This document shows, piece by piece, positions 40,545-50,160 of a stretch of 64,000 nt of DNA. The notes beneath the pieces are model-generated. The model searched no databases and was not told the DNA's origin. It worked only from the letters and a program-made list of their open reading frames with translations. Position 1 is the first letter of the stretch. Each line of letters starts with the position of its first letter. Source of the DNA: Sphingopyxis sp. HIX (lineage in GTDB: Bacteria > Pseudomonadota > Alphaproteobacteria > Sphingomonadales > Sphingomonadaceae); NCBI RefSeq assembly GCF_001468285.1, contig NZ_LNSB01000001.1:124001-188000 (forward strand). Reading direction: 5' to 3'. The translations under genes and the position numbers were made by a program.

Positions 40545-40943
40545 ATGACCATCGGCCAGCTTGCCCGGCAGGGCGGCGTCAATGTCGAGACGATCCGCTA
40601 TTACCAACGCCGCGGCCTGTTGCCCGTTCCGCCTCAGTCGGCCAGCGCCCCGTCGGAAGGCCGAGTCCGGCGTTACGACGAGGCGGTTCTGCGCCGTCTG
40701 CGCTTCATCAAATCGGCACAAGCAGCGGGATTTACGCTCACCGAGATCGCCGAACTGCTCGAACTCGACGCGTCGAGCGATCGCGCGCGAGCGCGCGAAC
40801 TGGCCGATGCGCGCATCGCGGCGATCGAAAAGACGATCGCCGAACTCGATGCGGCGCGGCGCGCGCTCATGGGCCTGTCGCGCCAATGCGCTGCCGCCGA
40901 CACGCTCCACTGCCCGATCATAGCGGCGTTCGAGCAGGTCTAG
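40545..40943 (+). CDS. MerR-family regulator lacking the first metal cysteine
   Basis: A 132-aa regulator with HTH IGQLARQGGVNVETIRYYQRRG. Cysteines C115 and C123 have the 8-residue spacing of the other two MerRs here, but the position 35 residues before C115 is Arg80, where Hg-sensing MerR has Cys82. The start may be ATG 40545 or an in-frame TTG at 40536. It is divergent to the Grx-MauE gene over a mer-type operator. Its effector is therefore uncertain. Confidence 0.85.
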   Translation: MTIGQLARQGGVNVETIRYYQRRGLLPVPPQSASAPSEGRVRRYDEAVLRRLRFIKSAQAAGFTLTEIAELLELDASSDRARARELADARIAAIEKTIAELDAARRALMGLSRQCAAADTLHCPIIAAFEQV

Positions 40944-41585
40944 CCCGACTGGCCTTGGCGGCGGATGGTGCTGACGGCCGGTCTCACCTCCCAACTGGTG
41001 TCAATCGGTCGCAAATGGTTCCAGCATCCCGGCTACAAGCGATGGGATGGTAATTCCGGCTGCGACATCGAGCAGAAGGCTAGCGCGGATCGCAGCCGCA
41101 GGTCTCGCCGCTGCCGCGTCCGGAGTTGCGACGGCCGTCCGAAGTGCCTGGGTCAGGCGCCATCGAATCTCCGCGGCTAGGACCGGCATCAGAGCGAACA
41201 AATAGGCTTCCACGGGGAAGACCTGACCATAGGGTCAAGCGAGCGATTGCGTCACGTGCACGGCGCCGACCAAGGCTCCGACGAGGGGCAGAAGCGAAAA
41301 GCGCCGCTTCTGGATGAAGGTAGGAGCCTTTGGGCGTTCCGGATCAACTTCATCCTGGCGATCTGAACAAATCGGGGAGCCCAATTCCAATGGTTTTACG
41401 TCGCCCGAACCATTTTTGAGGGATGAGTCGTTCTGGTGCGTAATCAATGTCAGTAGGGGATGTTGGGTGCTTGAACTCGGAAGCCGTAAGCAGCGGTTTC
41501 CGGGCATGCATGTTTTTGTCCTCGACTTCCCCGAAACTCATTTGGGCTGCGCGAAAGGGCAGTTCTTCGAAACAGGGGAAGCATA
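40944..41585. other. 642-base stretch without a confident gene
   Basis: It holds a possible broken membrane-protein gene on the minus strand (see next entry), and AT-richer DNA before the TonB receptor. A terminator-like repeat AATGGTT (41389-41395) and AACCATT (41408-41414) is followed by T residues. A promoter for the receptor at 41586 is expected here but not clearly seen. Confidence 0.5.
41001..41507 (-). pseudogene. possible interrupted small membrane protein
   Basis: One minus-strand frame runs from 41507 to 41001 with a single in-frame TGA at 41235-41237. The residues around it form hydrophobic segments (LLPLVGALVGAVHV before; VEAYLFALMPVLAAEIRW and LLLDVAAGITIPSLVAGM after), as in a three-helix membrane protein. 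A Trp-to-stop change would explain it. It could equally be chance in GC-rich DNA; no family was recognised. Confidence 0.3.
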
Positions 41586-43700
41586 ATGAACAAATTATAC
41601 TGTTATTCGTCGACGAAGCGCGCAATGCAGCGAAGCTCGATGGCGGCGATTGCGGTGGCGGTCGCGTTTCCCGCGCAGGCTCAGGAAGCCCAGTCGGACG
41701 GCCTCGCCGAGATCATCGTAACGGCGGAGAAGCGCGAGGAAAATCTGCAGTCCGTTCCCGTCTCGGTGACAGCGATGACCGGCGAGGCGCTTACGGCAAC
41801 GGGCATATCAAACGTCGAAGACCTCCAATTTTTTGTGCCGGGCGTGTCGATCACCAACGATTCCATGGCGATCATCAATATTCGTGGAATTGGCACCTCG
41901 GCGTTCGGCGTTGCGACCGACCCCAGCACGACAGTCCATTATGACGGCGTCTACATCTCGCGCCCGACCACAAGCTATCAGGATTTGTTCGACGTCGAAC
42001 GCATCGAGGTGCTGCGCGGACCGCAAGGCGTTCTCTTCGGTCGCAACTCCGCCGGCGGCACACTCAACATCATTTCCAAAATGCCTACGGAGGATTTGAC
42101 TGGCGCGCTGGGGCTCACCGTCGGAAATTACGAGAAGCGCTCGCTGAGCGGCACGATTTCTGGACCGCTTGGAGCGGGCGTCCGAGGCCGCCTCACCTTG
42201 CTTGCCAACCAGCGCGACGGCATCTACCGCGACGTCGTCTCGGGACGGCGATACCAAAACGAAGATAATCTCGCTGGACGACTGACGCTTGCGATTGACG
42301 CGAGCGACCGTCTTGAGATCGTGTTGCGGGCGGATGCCAGCCGTGATCGCGAGACCGGCGCGCGGTCTGTTCGGCCCTTTTATCCGCAAGGCTTCGTCGA
42401 TGCGGGGGCGACGATCCCGGCCAATGACAAAGAGGCCGCACTCGACCGCCTGCCGCGTTACGATGTCGATGCCTGGGGCGTGTCCTCGACCATGAACTGG
42501 GACGGCGGCCCGGTCACGCTCCGCTCGATTACGGCGCTGCGCAAGAGCAAGGTCGTCCAGGCGCTCGACGTTGACTCGACTGACCTCTTCCTCCGCGATA
42601 TCGAATTTTACGAACGTTCCCGCAGTTTCACGCAAGAGTTCCAACTTCTCAACAACGATGCGGACAAGCTGCGCTGGATCGTCGGAGCATTCTATCTGAA
42701 TGAAAAGGGCAACGACGAAATACGGATCATCGAACCGGGTCGTCGGCTCGCGATCCCGGAAAACAATACGACGAATGCATTCGCGCTCTTCGGACAAGCA
42801 AGCTACGAACTCATCGACCGCCTGCGATTGACCGGAGGGCTTCGATACTCATACGAAAAAAAGGATTTCGGATATCGTGTCCTGCTGAACGGAAATCAGG
42901 TCGATGCCGGTCAGCCCAAATCATCCTGGACCGCCTGGACTCCGAAAATTGGGATCGATTACGACCTTGCCGATGACGTCATGGCTTATGCGTCGGCAAC
43001 CCGCGGGTTCAAATCGGGTGGATTCCAGCTGGGAGACGGGCGGCCTTTCCTCCCGGAGTATGTCTGGAGCTACGAAGTCGGCCTGAAGTCGACGCTCCTC
43101 GATCGCCGGCTTCGAGCTAATTTTTCCGCCTTCTATTATGATTACACCAATCTTCAGGTGGTCGAGTATAATAATGGCGTTGCCAGTACCACCAACGCCG
43201 GCAAGGCGACGATCAAGGGCGTTGAAGCGGAACTGATGGCACGGCCGTTCGATCGCCTGACGCTTACATCCACGATCGCTTATCTCGATGCGCGCTACGA
43301 TGTCTATTTTGACGACGTCGGCGCAAGCCTCAAGGGCAAGCGGCTGCCGAACGCGCCGAAGTGGAACATCACTTTCGGCGGAGAATATAAGGCCTCCCTG
43401 GGCGGCGGAATGCTGACATTACGGACCGATATCTCCTGGCGCGACAGCGTCTTTTTCAAGCCCAGCAACAATCCGCTTTTTTCCGGAAACGCCACGACCC
43501 TTATAAATGGGCGTGTCACATGGCAGCCGGCGAGCGAAGCGTGGGAAATTGCGCTTTATGGCCGAAATCTCACCAACGAGCGCTATGTGAGCTATAGTAC
43601 GATCGGGACGGACGCGACGGGTGTCTCGAACCCTACTCTTCCGCTCTACATCTACGGCGAGCCGCGCCAGTATGGACTGCAGCTGCGCTACTTTTTCTGA
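41586..43700 (+). CDS. TonB-dependent outer-membrane receptor
   Basis: A 704-aa receptor: signal peptide (AAIAVAVAFPAQAQ), TonB box-like IIVTAEKREENLQ, plug domain with the conserved RIEVLRGPQGVLFGRNSAGG, then a 22-strand barrel ending in Phe (LQLRYFF). The ligand is not evident; the plug resembles sphingomonad receptors of unknown substrate. GGGGA precedes ATG. Codon use seems less GC-biased than the metal genes, perhaps a separate acquisition. Confidence 0.9.
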   Translation: MNKLYCYSSTKRAMQRSSMAAIAVAVAFPAQAQEAQSDGLAEIIVTAEKREENLQSVPVSVTAMTGEALTATGISNVEDLQFFVPGVSITNDSMAIINIRGIGTSAFGVATDPSTTVHYDGVYISRPTTSYQDLFDVERIEVLRGPQGVLFGRNSAGGTLNIISKMPTEDLTGALGLTVGNYEKRSLSGTISGPLGAGVRGRLTLLANQRDGIYRDVVSGRRYQNEDNLAGRLTLAIDASDRLEIVLRADASRDRETGARSVRPFYPQGFVDAGATIPANDKEAALDRLPRYDVDAWGVSSTMNWDGGPVTLRSITALRKSKVVQALDVDSTDLFLRDIEFYERSRSFTQEFQLLNNDADKLRWIVGAFYLNEKGNDEIRIIEPGRRLAIPENNTTNAFALFGQASYELIDRLRLTGGLRYSYEKKDFGYRVLLNGNQVDAGQPKSSWTAWTPKIGIDYDLADDVMAYASATRGFKSGGFQLGDGRPFLPEYVWSYEVGLKSTLLDRRLRANFSAFYYDYTNLQVVEYNNGVASTTNAGKATIKGVEAELMARPFDRLTLTSTIAYLDARYDVYFDDVGASLKGKRLPNAPKWNITFGGEYKASLGGGMLTLRTDISWRDSVFFKPSNNPLFSGNATTLINGRVTWQPASEAWEIALYGRNLTNERYVSYSTIGTDATGVSNPTLPLYIYGEPRQYGLQLRYFF

Positions 43701-44007
43701 GGTTCCTCGTCCTGCGAGGTCCCCCGGCGACTCCCCTACGGTCGTCGGTCCCCCTGGGCGCTTGCGCCCGGGGGGAATACTTCCTCTGAACGCAGGACAT
43801 GATATGTCCCTGTTCTCACCGGCGCCGTTACTTGAACGGCCCTGCTGATGGCACGATGAGCCGGGCAGTAAGATGGCACGAACAGATACGGGCTAGTCCC
43901 ATCCTGAACGTCGGTAGCGCGCGCGATTTCGATGCCCGGCTTTCCCTGTGACGCCGCGAGGATGCAAAGACCAACTGCTTTCGGAGGCCTACGCGTCGTC
44001 GGCTGCC
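43701..44007. other. 307-base intergenic region
   Basis: It contains the terminator-like hairpin described next. No credible gene was seen; open frames here match no recognised family. The flanking genes converge. Confidence 0.5.
43749..43776. terminator. GC-rich hairpin after the TonB receptor
   Basis: Near-perfect stem TCCCCCTGGGCGC/GCGCCCGGGGGGA with a tiny loop and one T-G pair, 49 bases after the receptor stop. It lies between convergent genes, so it may end transcription from both sides. No T-run follows. Confidence 0.6.
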
Positions 44008-45285
44008 TCACGGCAATGGATGGGAGATCGCCTTGATCGCCTTCAGGCCCGTACCGAAGCGGGCAATGGCGACCCTGTTCTGTTCGAGCTCGGCGTAGGG
44101 CAGGTAGGAAATGTCGAGATCACCGATCCGGCTGAAAGCCGGGCGTCGGAGCTGAGCGCGGACATCGGCTTCTCGCGCATCGGGTGCAACCAGGAAAAGT
44201 GGCGTCGACAAATGAAGATTCTCGCTGCTCAGCGCGAGATCAAGCATGCGGACAATTCCGGAATAAATGGATGTCGAATGCTCCACTTCGAATGCCGCCG
44301 CGACCGTAGCCGTCGATTGCTCGAGCCATAAGATGTCGATCAGTCTTATGGCATCGCTTCCTTGAGCGGTTGCGATGGCATGCGGCAAGCTATCGAGGCA
44401 TCGAGACCCGAGCGGCACACCCTCATGAAGGCGCCCCCGGTCATTTGCCGCTACCCAGACGTCATATCCAAGTGCAAGCCCGAGGTCCCGAAGCCAGGAT
44501 TGGACTTCGCTATGCGTCCGGTCGGTCTCTTTCTGATTTGCAAGCCCCTTATCGAACTTGTCGGACTGTGAGCGCGTTTCATTCAGCAAGGCCATCCAAT
44601 CGCGCGCATTTTCGCTCGAACCGCTGAGCGGTGGGGCTGGAAACCGTCCCGATCCGATATCGAACAGCAGCCCTCCTATCGCCCCCAAATCGTTGGAAAG
44701 AAGATCCCGGTAGCGATCGTTGAGATCCAGAATGCCCGCGCGCATCGCGAGAAAATGCTCCCAACTGCCAAGCTTCACATTCGCACCCGTTAGCGCGTTG
44801 TAGCCCTTTACGATTGCCGTATTGAACGGAGGCACAAGAGTGGGATGCAGAAAATAGAGAATGTTGGCCACCGCAGGACCCAACCCCTTGATCTTCTGTC
44901 TATCGATTGCGAGGATCCCGGCGACGACCTCCTCGGCGGTATCGCAACAGGAGCAATGGTGAAGAAGTCTGCCAAAAGCTCGTTGATTGTCGGCGTTCTC
45001 GTAGATGTCCGGGATTCGGAGTTTGGGCTTCCACAAGAAAGCATGATCCGCACCTTTGAAAATCTGTCGTTGCTCGGCGATTGAATGAACAATGATCTCC
45101 AATGACGAGCCCCGATATGCCGCTCCGAAGGTGCCGGCCTCAATTTCGGCGACGACCTGCGAGATGCCTCTTCTGATCGACCGAAAATTCTTCAGTCGCT
45201 CCTCCCACAGGAACCAGCTTTGATAGGTCGAGCCGGAATCGCCGCGCCAGCGCTCGATCAGTTCGCGAACAAGGTCGCGCTTCAT
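44008..45285 (-). CDS. HhH plus PD-(D/E)XK-like nuclease, putative
   Basis: A 425-aa protein of no named family. Residues about 125-165 contain a helix-hairpin-helix-like segment (KIKGLGPAVANILYF...PPFNTAIVKGYNAL), suggesting DNA binding, preceded by a CSCC cluster (111-114). Residues about 270-420 look like a restriction-endonuclease fold: E in SEVQSWLRDLG, D317 in IDILW, and E333/E335 in AFEVEHST, with ExE in place of ExK. No methyltransferase adjoins it. ATG 45285 is preferred to the in-frame start at 45309. It may be an orphan defence or repair nuclease; this is inference from motifs. Confidence 0.55.
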   Translation of the reverse strand: MKRDLVRELIERWRGDSGSTYQSWFLWEERLKNFRSIRRGISQVVAEIEAGTFGAAYRGSSLEIIVHSIAEQRQIFKGADHAFLWKPKLRIPDIYENADNQRAFGRLLHHCSCCDTAEEVVAGILAIDRQKIKGLGPAVANILYFLHPTLVPPFNTAIVKGYNALTGANVKLGSWEHFLAMRAGILDLNDRYRDLLSNDLGAIGGLLFDIGSGRFPAPPLSGSSENARDWMALLNETRSQSDKFDKGLANQKETDRTHSEVQSWLRDLGLALGYDVWVAANDRGRLHEGVPLGSRCLDSLPHAIATAQGSDAIRLIDILWLEQSTATVAAAFEVEHSTSIYSGIVRMLDLALSSENLHLSTPLFLVAPDAREADVRAQLRRPAFSRIGDLDISYLPYAELEQNRVAIARFGTGLKAIKAISHPLP

Positions 45286-45384
45286 GTTTATAGCCCCCGC
45301 TTGATCCATTCCGAATTGCTGTTTTCCACCTGCGGCTTGCCGGCCAAGACAGTTCGCTCGATTCGGCCCTTAGCGAAAGGCGAA

Positions 45385-45424
45385 ACCTTCCGTCCCACCG
45401 GCAAGGTGGGCGGGAATGGAAGGT
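45385..45424 (-). terminator. hairpin downstream of the cytochrome c gene
   Basis: Nested inverted repeats: outer ACCTTCC (45385-45391) and GGAAGGT (45418-45424), inner CCCACC (45394-45399) and GGTGGG (45405-45410), loop GGCAA. It lies just past the cytochrome c stop on the minus strand. Outer arms resemble CueR half-sites, but their 26-base spacing is too wide for an operator. Confidence 0.5.
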
Positions 45425-45470
45425 CGAAACGAGCCCGTTCACGCCCGGCGCTGCATAATTGTCGACGACC

Positions 45471-46100
45471 TCAGTGCCCTGCGTGTTCGCCCGCTCCGCT
45501 TGGTTTCTGACTCGCGCCTTCCGCCTCTGTCATGCCCTTCATCATCGCGTCATGGTCCATTGGCGCATTCTGCGTAATAGCCTGATATTGTGCCGGCGAC
45601 AGGCCAGGGAGTTTTCGGACAAACGCGACCATATCCCAGATGAGACGATCATCATGCGTTTTCCCCCAGGCCGGCATGGCGGTCATCTTGATGCCATGCT
45701 TGATGATCCAGAATTGCTCCGCAGCCGAACGTTCCGAACCTTTGAACAAGACGGGCGCTTGCGGATACAGCCCTTGACTCATTTCGGTCTTTTCCATCCC
45801 GGGCGCGAGATGGCAGCCGCTGCACATCTCGGTATAGAGACCTGCGCCCGACGCGATCCGCGCCGGAGCCGCCAAATCTGCCGGCACCGCGATCGATCCG
45901 GATCGCGCTGCGATGGACTTCTCCCTGAATGTTTCGATGACGCTGTAAGTCAGCCGGTTATGGGGGGCATCGGCCGCTATATTATATAGGCCGAGATAGA
46001 CGGTGATCGCACCCGCGCCCGCTATCAGGGCCACCGCCAGCAGCGTGAACGTCACGCTCGGCATATGCTTTCGGAAATCGAAAGTTCGAAATCGCTCCAT
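45471..46100 (-). CDS. membrane-anchored cytochrome c with His/Met tail
   Basis: A 209-aa protein: one N-terminal membrane helix (VTFTLLAVALIAGAGAITVYL), a mono-heme c-type domain (heme site MCSGCH, then MTAMPAWG with the likely Met ligand), and a C-terminal tail rich in Met and His (MDHDAMMKGM...EHAGH) that may bind copper. It probably carries electrons in the periplasm. Partner not evident. Confidence 0.88.
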   Translation of the reverse strand: MERFRTFDFRKHMPSVTFTLLAVALIAGAGAITVYLGLYNIAADAPHNRLTYSVIETFREKSIAARSGSIAVPADLAAPARIASGAGLYTEMCSGCHLAPGMEKTEMSQGLYPQAPVLFKGSERSAAEQFWIIKHGIKMTAMPAWGKTHDDRLIWDMVAFVRKLPGLSPAQYQAITQNAPMDHDAMMKGMTEAEGASQKPSGAGEHAGH

Positions 46101-46249
46101 TATCTATCTCCCGCATAACAGGCCTTGAGCTTTGCAGCCGAACGCAATGCGGCGGCTGTTCAACAGATGATACGCACCCCAACAGCTTTGCCCTTGTCAC
46201 AGACGAGGCAGGCGTTTCCGTACTTGCCGCGACGAGCCATTTCAGGGTG

Positions 46250-46289
46250 CCCACACCCGCTCGGGCTCATGCGTCCTGCTAGGTGTGGG
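46250..46289 (-). terminator. possible hairpin downstream of the NTF2-like gene
   Basis: Inverted repeat CCCACACC (46250-46257) and GGTGTGGG (46282-46289) with a 24-base loop. It lies just after the NTF2-like stop in that gene's direction. The long loop makes it a weak candidate. Confidence 0.35.
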
Positions 46290-46328
46290 TTCGGAGAGAT
46301 CGTGAGGACTAGCCCCTTTTTTGCCCGC

Positions 46329-46805
46329 TCAGCTGCCACCCGCCGGTCGCACCTTCGGCTTGCGTGAGGAGCTGTGGAGATTGAAGATCTGCCACTTTCC
46401 GTTGTCCTGTTTGAGGACACTCGTAGCGACGCCATCCCGTTCGATGGTCTCGCCGCTCGCGAGCACAATCGAGAAGCTGTAGGTCTCGGTTGCGATCGCG
46501 ATATTTCCTTCGCCGCGAACCGAAATCTTGTAATTGCGGAAGGTGAAGGATTTGAATTCCTTGAGTTCGGGACCCAGGTGATGGTCGCGATAGTGGGCGA
46601 AATTCCCTTCAACGCCGCCGGATTCGAATATCTGGGCGTCTGGCGAAAAGAGGGCCTCGACGCCGGTCAGGTCCAGTTTCTCCATCGCCGATTTATACTG
46701 CGCGAGCGCTGCCGCCGCGCCCTGAAAATCCGCAGGCTCGGTCGCCTGAGCCGGGACGGCCACCAGCATGGCCAATGCGATTGCTGTAATCGTCAGTCGT
46801 CTCAT
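46329..46805 (-). CDS. secreted NTF2/SnoaL-like protein
   Basis: A 158-aa protein with a signal peptide (AIALAMLVAVPAQAT) and a cystatin-like NTF2 fold (YKSAMEKLDLTGVEALFSPDAQIFESGG...W-x-IFNLHSS). Such domains bind small ligands or are accessory to enzymes; no catalytic residues are apparent. It lies just downstream of the copA ATPase on the same strand and may be cotranscribed with it. Confidence 0.8.
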   Translation of the reverse strand: MRRLTITAIALAMLVAVPAQATEPADFQGAAAALAQYKSAMEKLDLTGVEALFSPDAQIFESGGVEGNFAHYRDHHLGPELKEFKSFTFRNYKISVRGEGNIAIATETYSFSIVLASGETIERDGVATSVLKQDNGKWQIFNLHSSSRKPKVRPAGGS

Positions 46806-46857
46806 ATCATTTCCCCTTGTTGTGCCGACACTTCACGAGTGCCTCCCGTGGTTTCGA

Positions 46858-49179
46858 TCAGATTCTGGCAAAGCGCAGCCGCAAAGAATTGGCAATGACG
46901 CTGACGGACGAGAGTGCCATTGCAGCGGCGGCAATGACCGGCGAGAGCAATAGTCCGAAAATCGGATAGAGCACGCCCGCAGCGACGGGAATCCCGGCGA
47001 CATTATAGGCGAAAGCGAAGAAGAGATTCTGACGGATGTTCGCCATCGTCGCATGGCTGAGATGCCGCGCCCGCACGATGCCCAGAAGGTCGCCGCGCAG
47101 TAGCGTCACACCCGCGCTTTCGATGGCGACATCGGTTCCCGAGCCCATCGCGATGCCGACGTCGGCGGCGGCGAGCGCGGGGGCGTCGTTGACCCCGTCG
47201 CCGGCCATGGCGACGATCCGGCCCTCTTCGCGCAGCCGCTGCACGACCGCGCTCTTCTGGTCGGGGAGGACATCGGCCTCGACGTCGTCGATGCCGAGGC
47301 GCCGCGCGATCGCCTCGGCGGTGACGCGATTGTCGCCGGTGAGCATGATGACCTTGATTCCGGCTTCGCGCAGCGCAGCGAGCGCGTCGCCCGTCGTTTC
47401 CTTGACGGGGTCGGCGATGGCGATGACCCCGGCCGCCTTGCCATTGACCGCGATGTAAATCGCCGTCGCGCCGTCTGTGCGAAGGCGGTCGGCTGCCTCG
47501 GTGAGCGCGCCCAGATCGACGTCATATTCTTCAAGAAAGCTCGCATTGCCGAGGACTATCGCCTTGTCGTCGACGACCCCGACGATACCCTTGCCGACCG
47601 GCTGGTCGACCCCCGATGGCTCGACCAGCGCGAGGCCCCGGTCCTCGGCGGCCTTGACGATCGCGGCCGCCAATGGATGTTCGCTGCTGCGCTCGAGGCT
47701 CGCGGCAATCCGGAGCAGATCCTGCTCCTCGAAGCCGCCGGCGACTTCGATGGCGACGACCGAGGGTCTGCCTTCGGTCAGCGTCCCGGTCTTATCGACG
47801 ACGAGCGTGTCGACCTTCTCCATCCGCTCAAGCGCCTCGGCATTTTTGATCAGCACGCCGGCTTCGGCGCCGCGCCCCACGCCGACCATGATTGACATTG
47901 GCGTCGCGAGGCCGAGCGCGCAGGGACAGGCGATGATGAGCACCGAGACGGCGGCGATAAGGCCATAGGCCATGGCGGGCGCGGGCCCCAGAAGCGACCA
48001 AACAACGAAAGCGACAATGGCGACGACGATGACGCCGGGCACGAACCAGCCCGAAACGGTATCGGCGAGACGCTGGATCGGCGCCCGGCTGCGCTGCGCG
48101 TCGGCGACCATTTGTACGATCCGCGCGAGCATCGTGTCGCGCCCGACCTTCTCGCTGCGCATGAGCAGGCCGCCCGTCTGGTTGATCGTTCCGCCGATCA
48201 GCGCCGCGCCGGCCGCCTTGGTCACCGGCATCGATTCGCCCGTGACCATCGATTCGTCGACCGTGCCGCGGCCTTCTACGACGATGCCATCGACGGGGAC
48301 TTTTTCGCCCGGACGGATGCGCAGCATGTCGCCGACCGCGACTTCCTCGAGCGCTACCTCCTCGTCGCTTCCATCGCTGCGGACGCGCCGGGCGAGCTTC
48401 GGTGTCAGGTCAAGGAGCGCGCGGATCGCGCCGCTCGTCGTCTCGCGGGCCCTGAGTTCGAGCACCTGCCCGAGTAGCACCAGCACCGTGATGACCGCGG
48501 CGGCCTCGAAATAGACCGCGACCGAGCCATCGGCGGCGCGGAAGGCTGCCGGGAAGATTTGCGGGAGAATCGCCGCGATCATGCTGTAGCCCCAGGCAAC
48601 GCCCGTCCCCATCGCAATGAGGGTGAACATGTTGAGGCTCTTGTTGCGGATCGAGAGCCAGGCGCGCTCGAAGAAGGGCCAGCCCGCCCATAGAACGACG
48701 GGGGTCGCGAGCAGCATCTGGACCCAGTTGTTCGTCTGGCGGCCGACATATTGGTGGAGGCCTGTCAGATGGCCGCCCATTTCGAGCGCAACCACCGGGA
48801 GTGCGAGAAGGAGCCCGATCCAGAAGCGCCGCCGCATATCGCGATATTCTTCGCTGGGGCCGCCCGATGCTGTCGGCATGACGGGCTCGAGTGCCATGCC
48901 GCAGATCGGGCAGCTTCCGGGGCCGGCGCGCTGGATCTCGGGATGCATCGGGCAGGTCCAGATGGCGCCTTCGGGTGCATCGGCTGCGGCCGGCTCGCGT
49001 TTTGCGGCATAAAGATCGGGATCGGCCTCGAATTTGGCGAGGCAGCCTGCGCTGCAGAAATAGTGATGCTTGCCGCTATGCGTCGCGATATGAGGTGTGG
49101 TGGCCGGATCGACCATCATGCCGCAGACCGGATCAGTCGTGCTCCCGCTGCCTTTTTCTGCGCCCTGATGATCGTGCAT
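46858..49179 (-). CDS. copA: CopA-type P1B-1 copper-exporting ATPase
   Basis: A 773-aa ATPase with the Cu(I) motif CPC (C418-P419-C420), phosphorylation site D462 in DKTGTLT, and MxxSS in the last helix ([17 protein letters not shown]). The N terminus has no HMA domain; it carries a YHS-like domain (DPVCGM, C19; YFCSAGC, C42/C46) and a heavy-metal-binding domain (WTCPMHP, C76; CPICGM, C90/C93). ATG 49179 after GGGAG is preferred to 49305. It exports Cu(I) to the periplasm. Confidence 0.94.
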   Translation of the reverse strand: MHDHQGAEKGSGSTTDPVCGMMVDPATTPHIATHSGKHHYFCSAGCLAKFEADPDLYAAKREPAAADAPEGAIWTCPMHPEIQRAGPGSCPICGMALEPVMPTASGGPSEEYRDMRRRFWIGLLLALPVVALEMGGHLTGLHQYVGRQTNNWVQMLLATPVVLWAGWPFFERAWLSIRNKSLNMFTLIAMGTGVAWGYSMIAAILPQIFPAAFRAADGSVAVYFEAAAVITVLVLLGQVLELRARETTSGAIRALLDLTPKLARRVRSDGSDEEVALEEVAVGDMLRIRPGEKVPVDGIVVEGRGTVDESMVTGESMPVTKAAGAALIGGTINQTGGLLMRSEKVGRDTMLARIVQMVADAQRSRAPIQRLADTVSGWFVPGVIVVAIVAFVVWSLLGPAPAMAYGLIAAVSVLIIACPCALGLATPMSIMVGVGRGAEAGVLIKNAEALERMEKVDTLVVDKTGTLTEGRPSVVAIEVAGGFEEQDLLRIAASLERSSEHPLAAAIVKAAEDRGLALVEPSGVDQPVGKGIVGVVDDKAIVLGNASFLEEYDVDLGALTEAADRLRTDGATAIYIAVNGKAAGVIAIADPVKETTGDALAALREAGIKVIMLTGDNRVTAEAIARRLGIDDVEADVLPDQKSAVVQRLREEGRIVAMAGDGVNDAPALAAADVGIAMGSGTDVAIESAGVTLLRGDLLGIVRARHLSHATMANIRQNLFFAFAYNVAGIPVAAGVLYPIFGLLLSPVIAAAAMALSSVSVIANSLRLRFARI

Positions 49180-49345
49180 CGCCGCCGCTCCCGTATGTGT
49201 CGGATGCCCGCCTCGCGGCGGGGCGGTCCAAACGCCACCGGTCGAGTTCGCCGTTGGCGTCGTTCCTGGCGGTTCCAGAATGGAGCCGCTTCTATCGATA
49301 CGCAAGAAGAGCGGTTATCCCTTGGATTTTCTTTGCCCCGTGCCG

Positions 49346-50023
49346 TCAGGTCCCGGGCTTTCGGGCCTCGATGATCCCGATCGCACCGGTTGGCGTGCGG
49401 AACGTCTCAAGCTCGCGAACATCGCAAAAGCCTGCCTCTCTCATCAGCACCGGGAGCAATCCATCGGCGTTGGGCTGGGTGTCCTGGACGCCGTCGAGCT
49501 GCTGGATCGTGAGGCGGAACAACAACCGCATGAGGCGGCTGCGCTGTTCCCCATAGTCGGCAACATAGAGTTTGCCGCCCGGCGCGAGCACCTGCCGGGC
49601 CTCGCGTAGCAGACGTGCCTTTTCCTCAAGCCCGACCTGATGAAGGACGAGGCAGATCGCAATCTTGGCAGGCGGGGGCCAGTCATCGATCGCCGAAGCC
49701 GCGAAAAAGCCAACTCGAAACTCCGGCGGTGGAACAATCTGCGCGGTCTTCGTTCGGGCAATTCGCGTCGCTGCCTCGTCGGGGTCGAAACCAAGATAGC
49801 GGACGTCCCGGCTATGGCGAGCGATCGCCAGCGCAAGATTTCCCGTACCCGAGCCGATATCGAGAATGACGTCACCCTCGCCGAGCGCCATATGGCGAAC
49901 GAGACGGTCGCGCCACACGCGCTCGCGCGTTGTCACCGCGACGCCGAAATCATAAAAGGGCGTCAGGAAGTGATATCCTGCCGCTGGCGTGTAGGATCTT
50001 GCTACGGGTTTCGGGTCGGGCAT
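49346..50023 (-). CDS. class I SAM-dependent methyltransferase (copy 2)
   Basis: A 225-aa methyltransferase: SAM motif LDIGSGTGNLALAIARH and acidic FDPDEAATRI. Its C-terminal region shares the ADYGEQRS-x-LMRLLFR, LDG and TPTGAI motifs with copy 1 at 27061. AAAGGAG precedes ATG 50023. It lies downstream of an AraC regulator, as in copy 1, and after copC/copD here. Substrate unknown. Confidence 0.88.
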   Translation of the reverse strand: MPDPKPVARSYTPAAGYHFLTPFYDFGVAVTTRERVWRDRLVRHMALGEGDVILDIGSGTGNLALAIARHSRDVRYLGFDPDEAATRIARTKTAQIVPPPEFRVGFFAASAIDDWPPPAKIAICLVLHQVGLEEKARLLREARQVLAPGGKLYVADYGEQRSRLMRLLFRLTIQQLDGVQDTQPNADGLLPVLMREAGFCDVRELETFRTPTGAIGIIEARKPGT

Positions 50024-50160
50024 GGCCGTCTCCTTTCGACGCTTTGGCTTGCCGCCGGATTGCGGCCGCAATCGCCGGTCTCGACGAGACGCTTAAGGGC
50101 AAACAGGCGCGGCAGTCTTGAATGTTTCGCCGGGGCGACGCGGTGCGAGGCGCATCCGGC

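Noticed and set aside
45385..45424. ACCTTCC/GGAAGGT as a CueR operator
   Set aside because: The arms are 26 bases apart and enclose a second stem, so it fits a hairpin rather than a CueR site.
45486..45497. 12-base match (TTCGCCCGCTCC) to the tRNA-Gly 3' end as a possible attR
   Set aside because: It lies inside the cytochrome c coding region near its 3' end, is short for an att core and is plausible by chance in GC-rich DNA.
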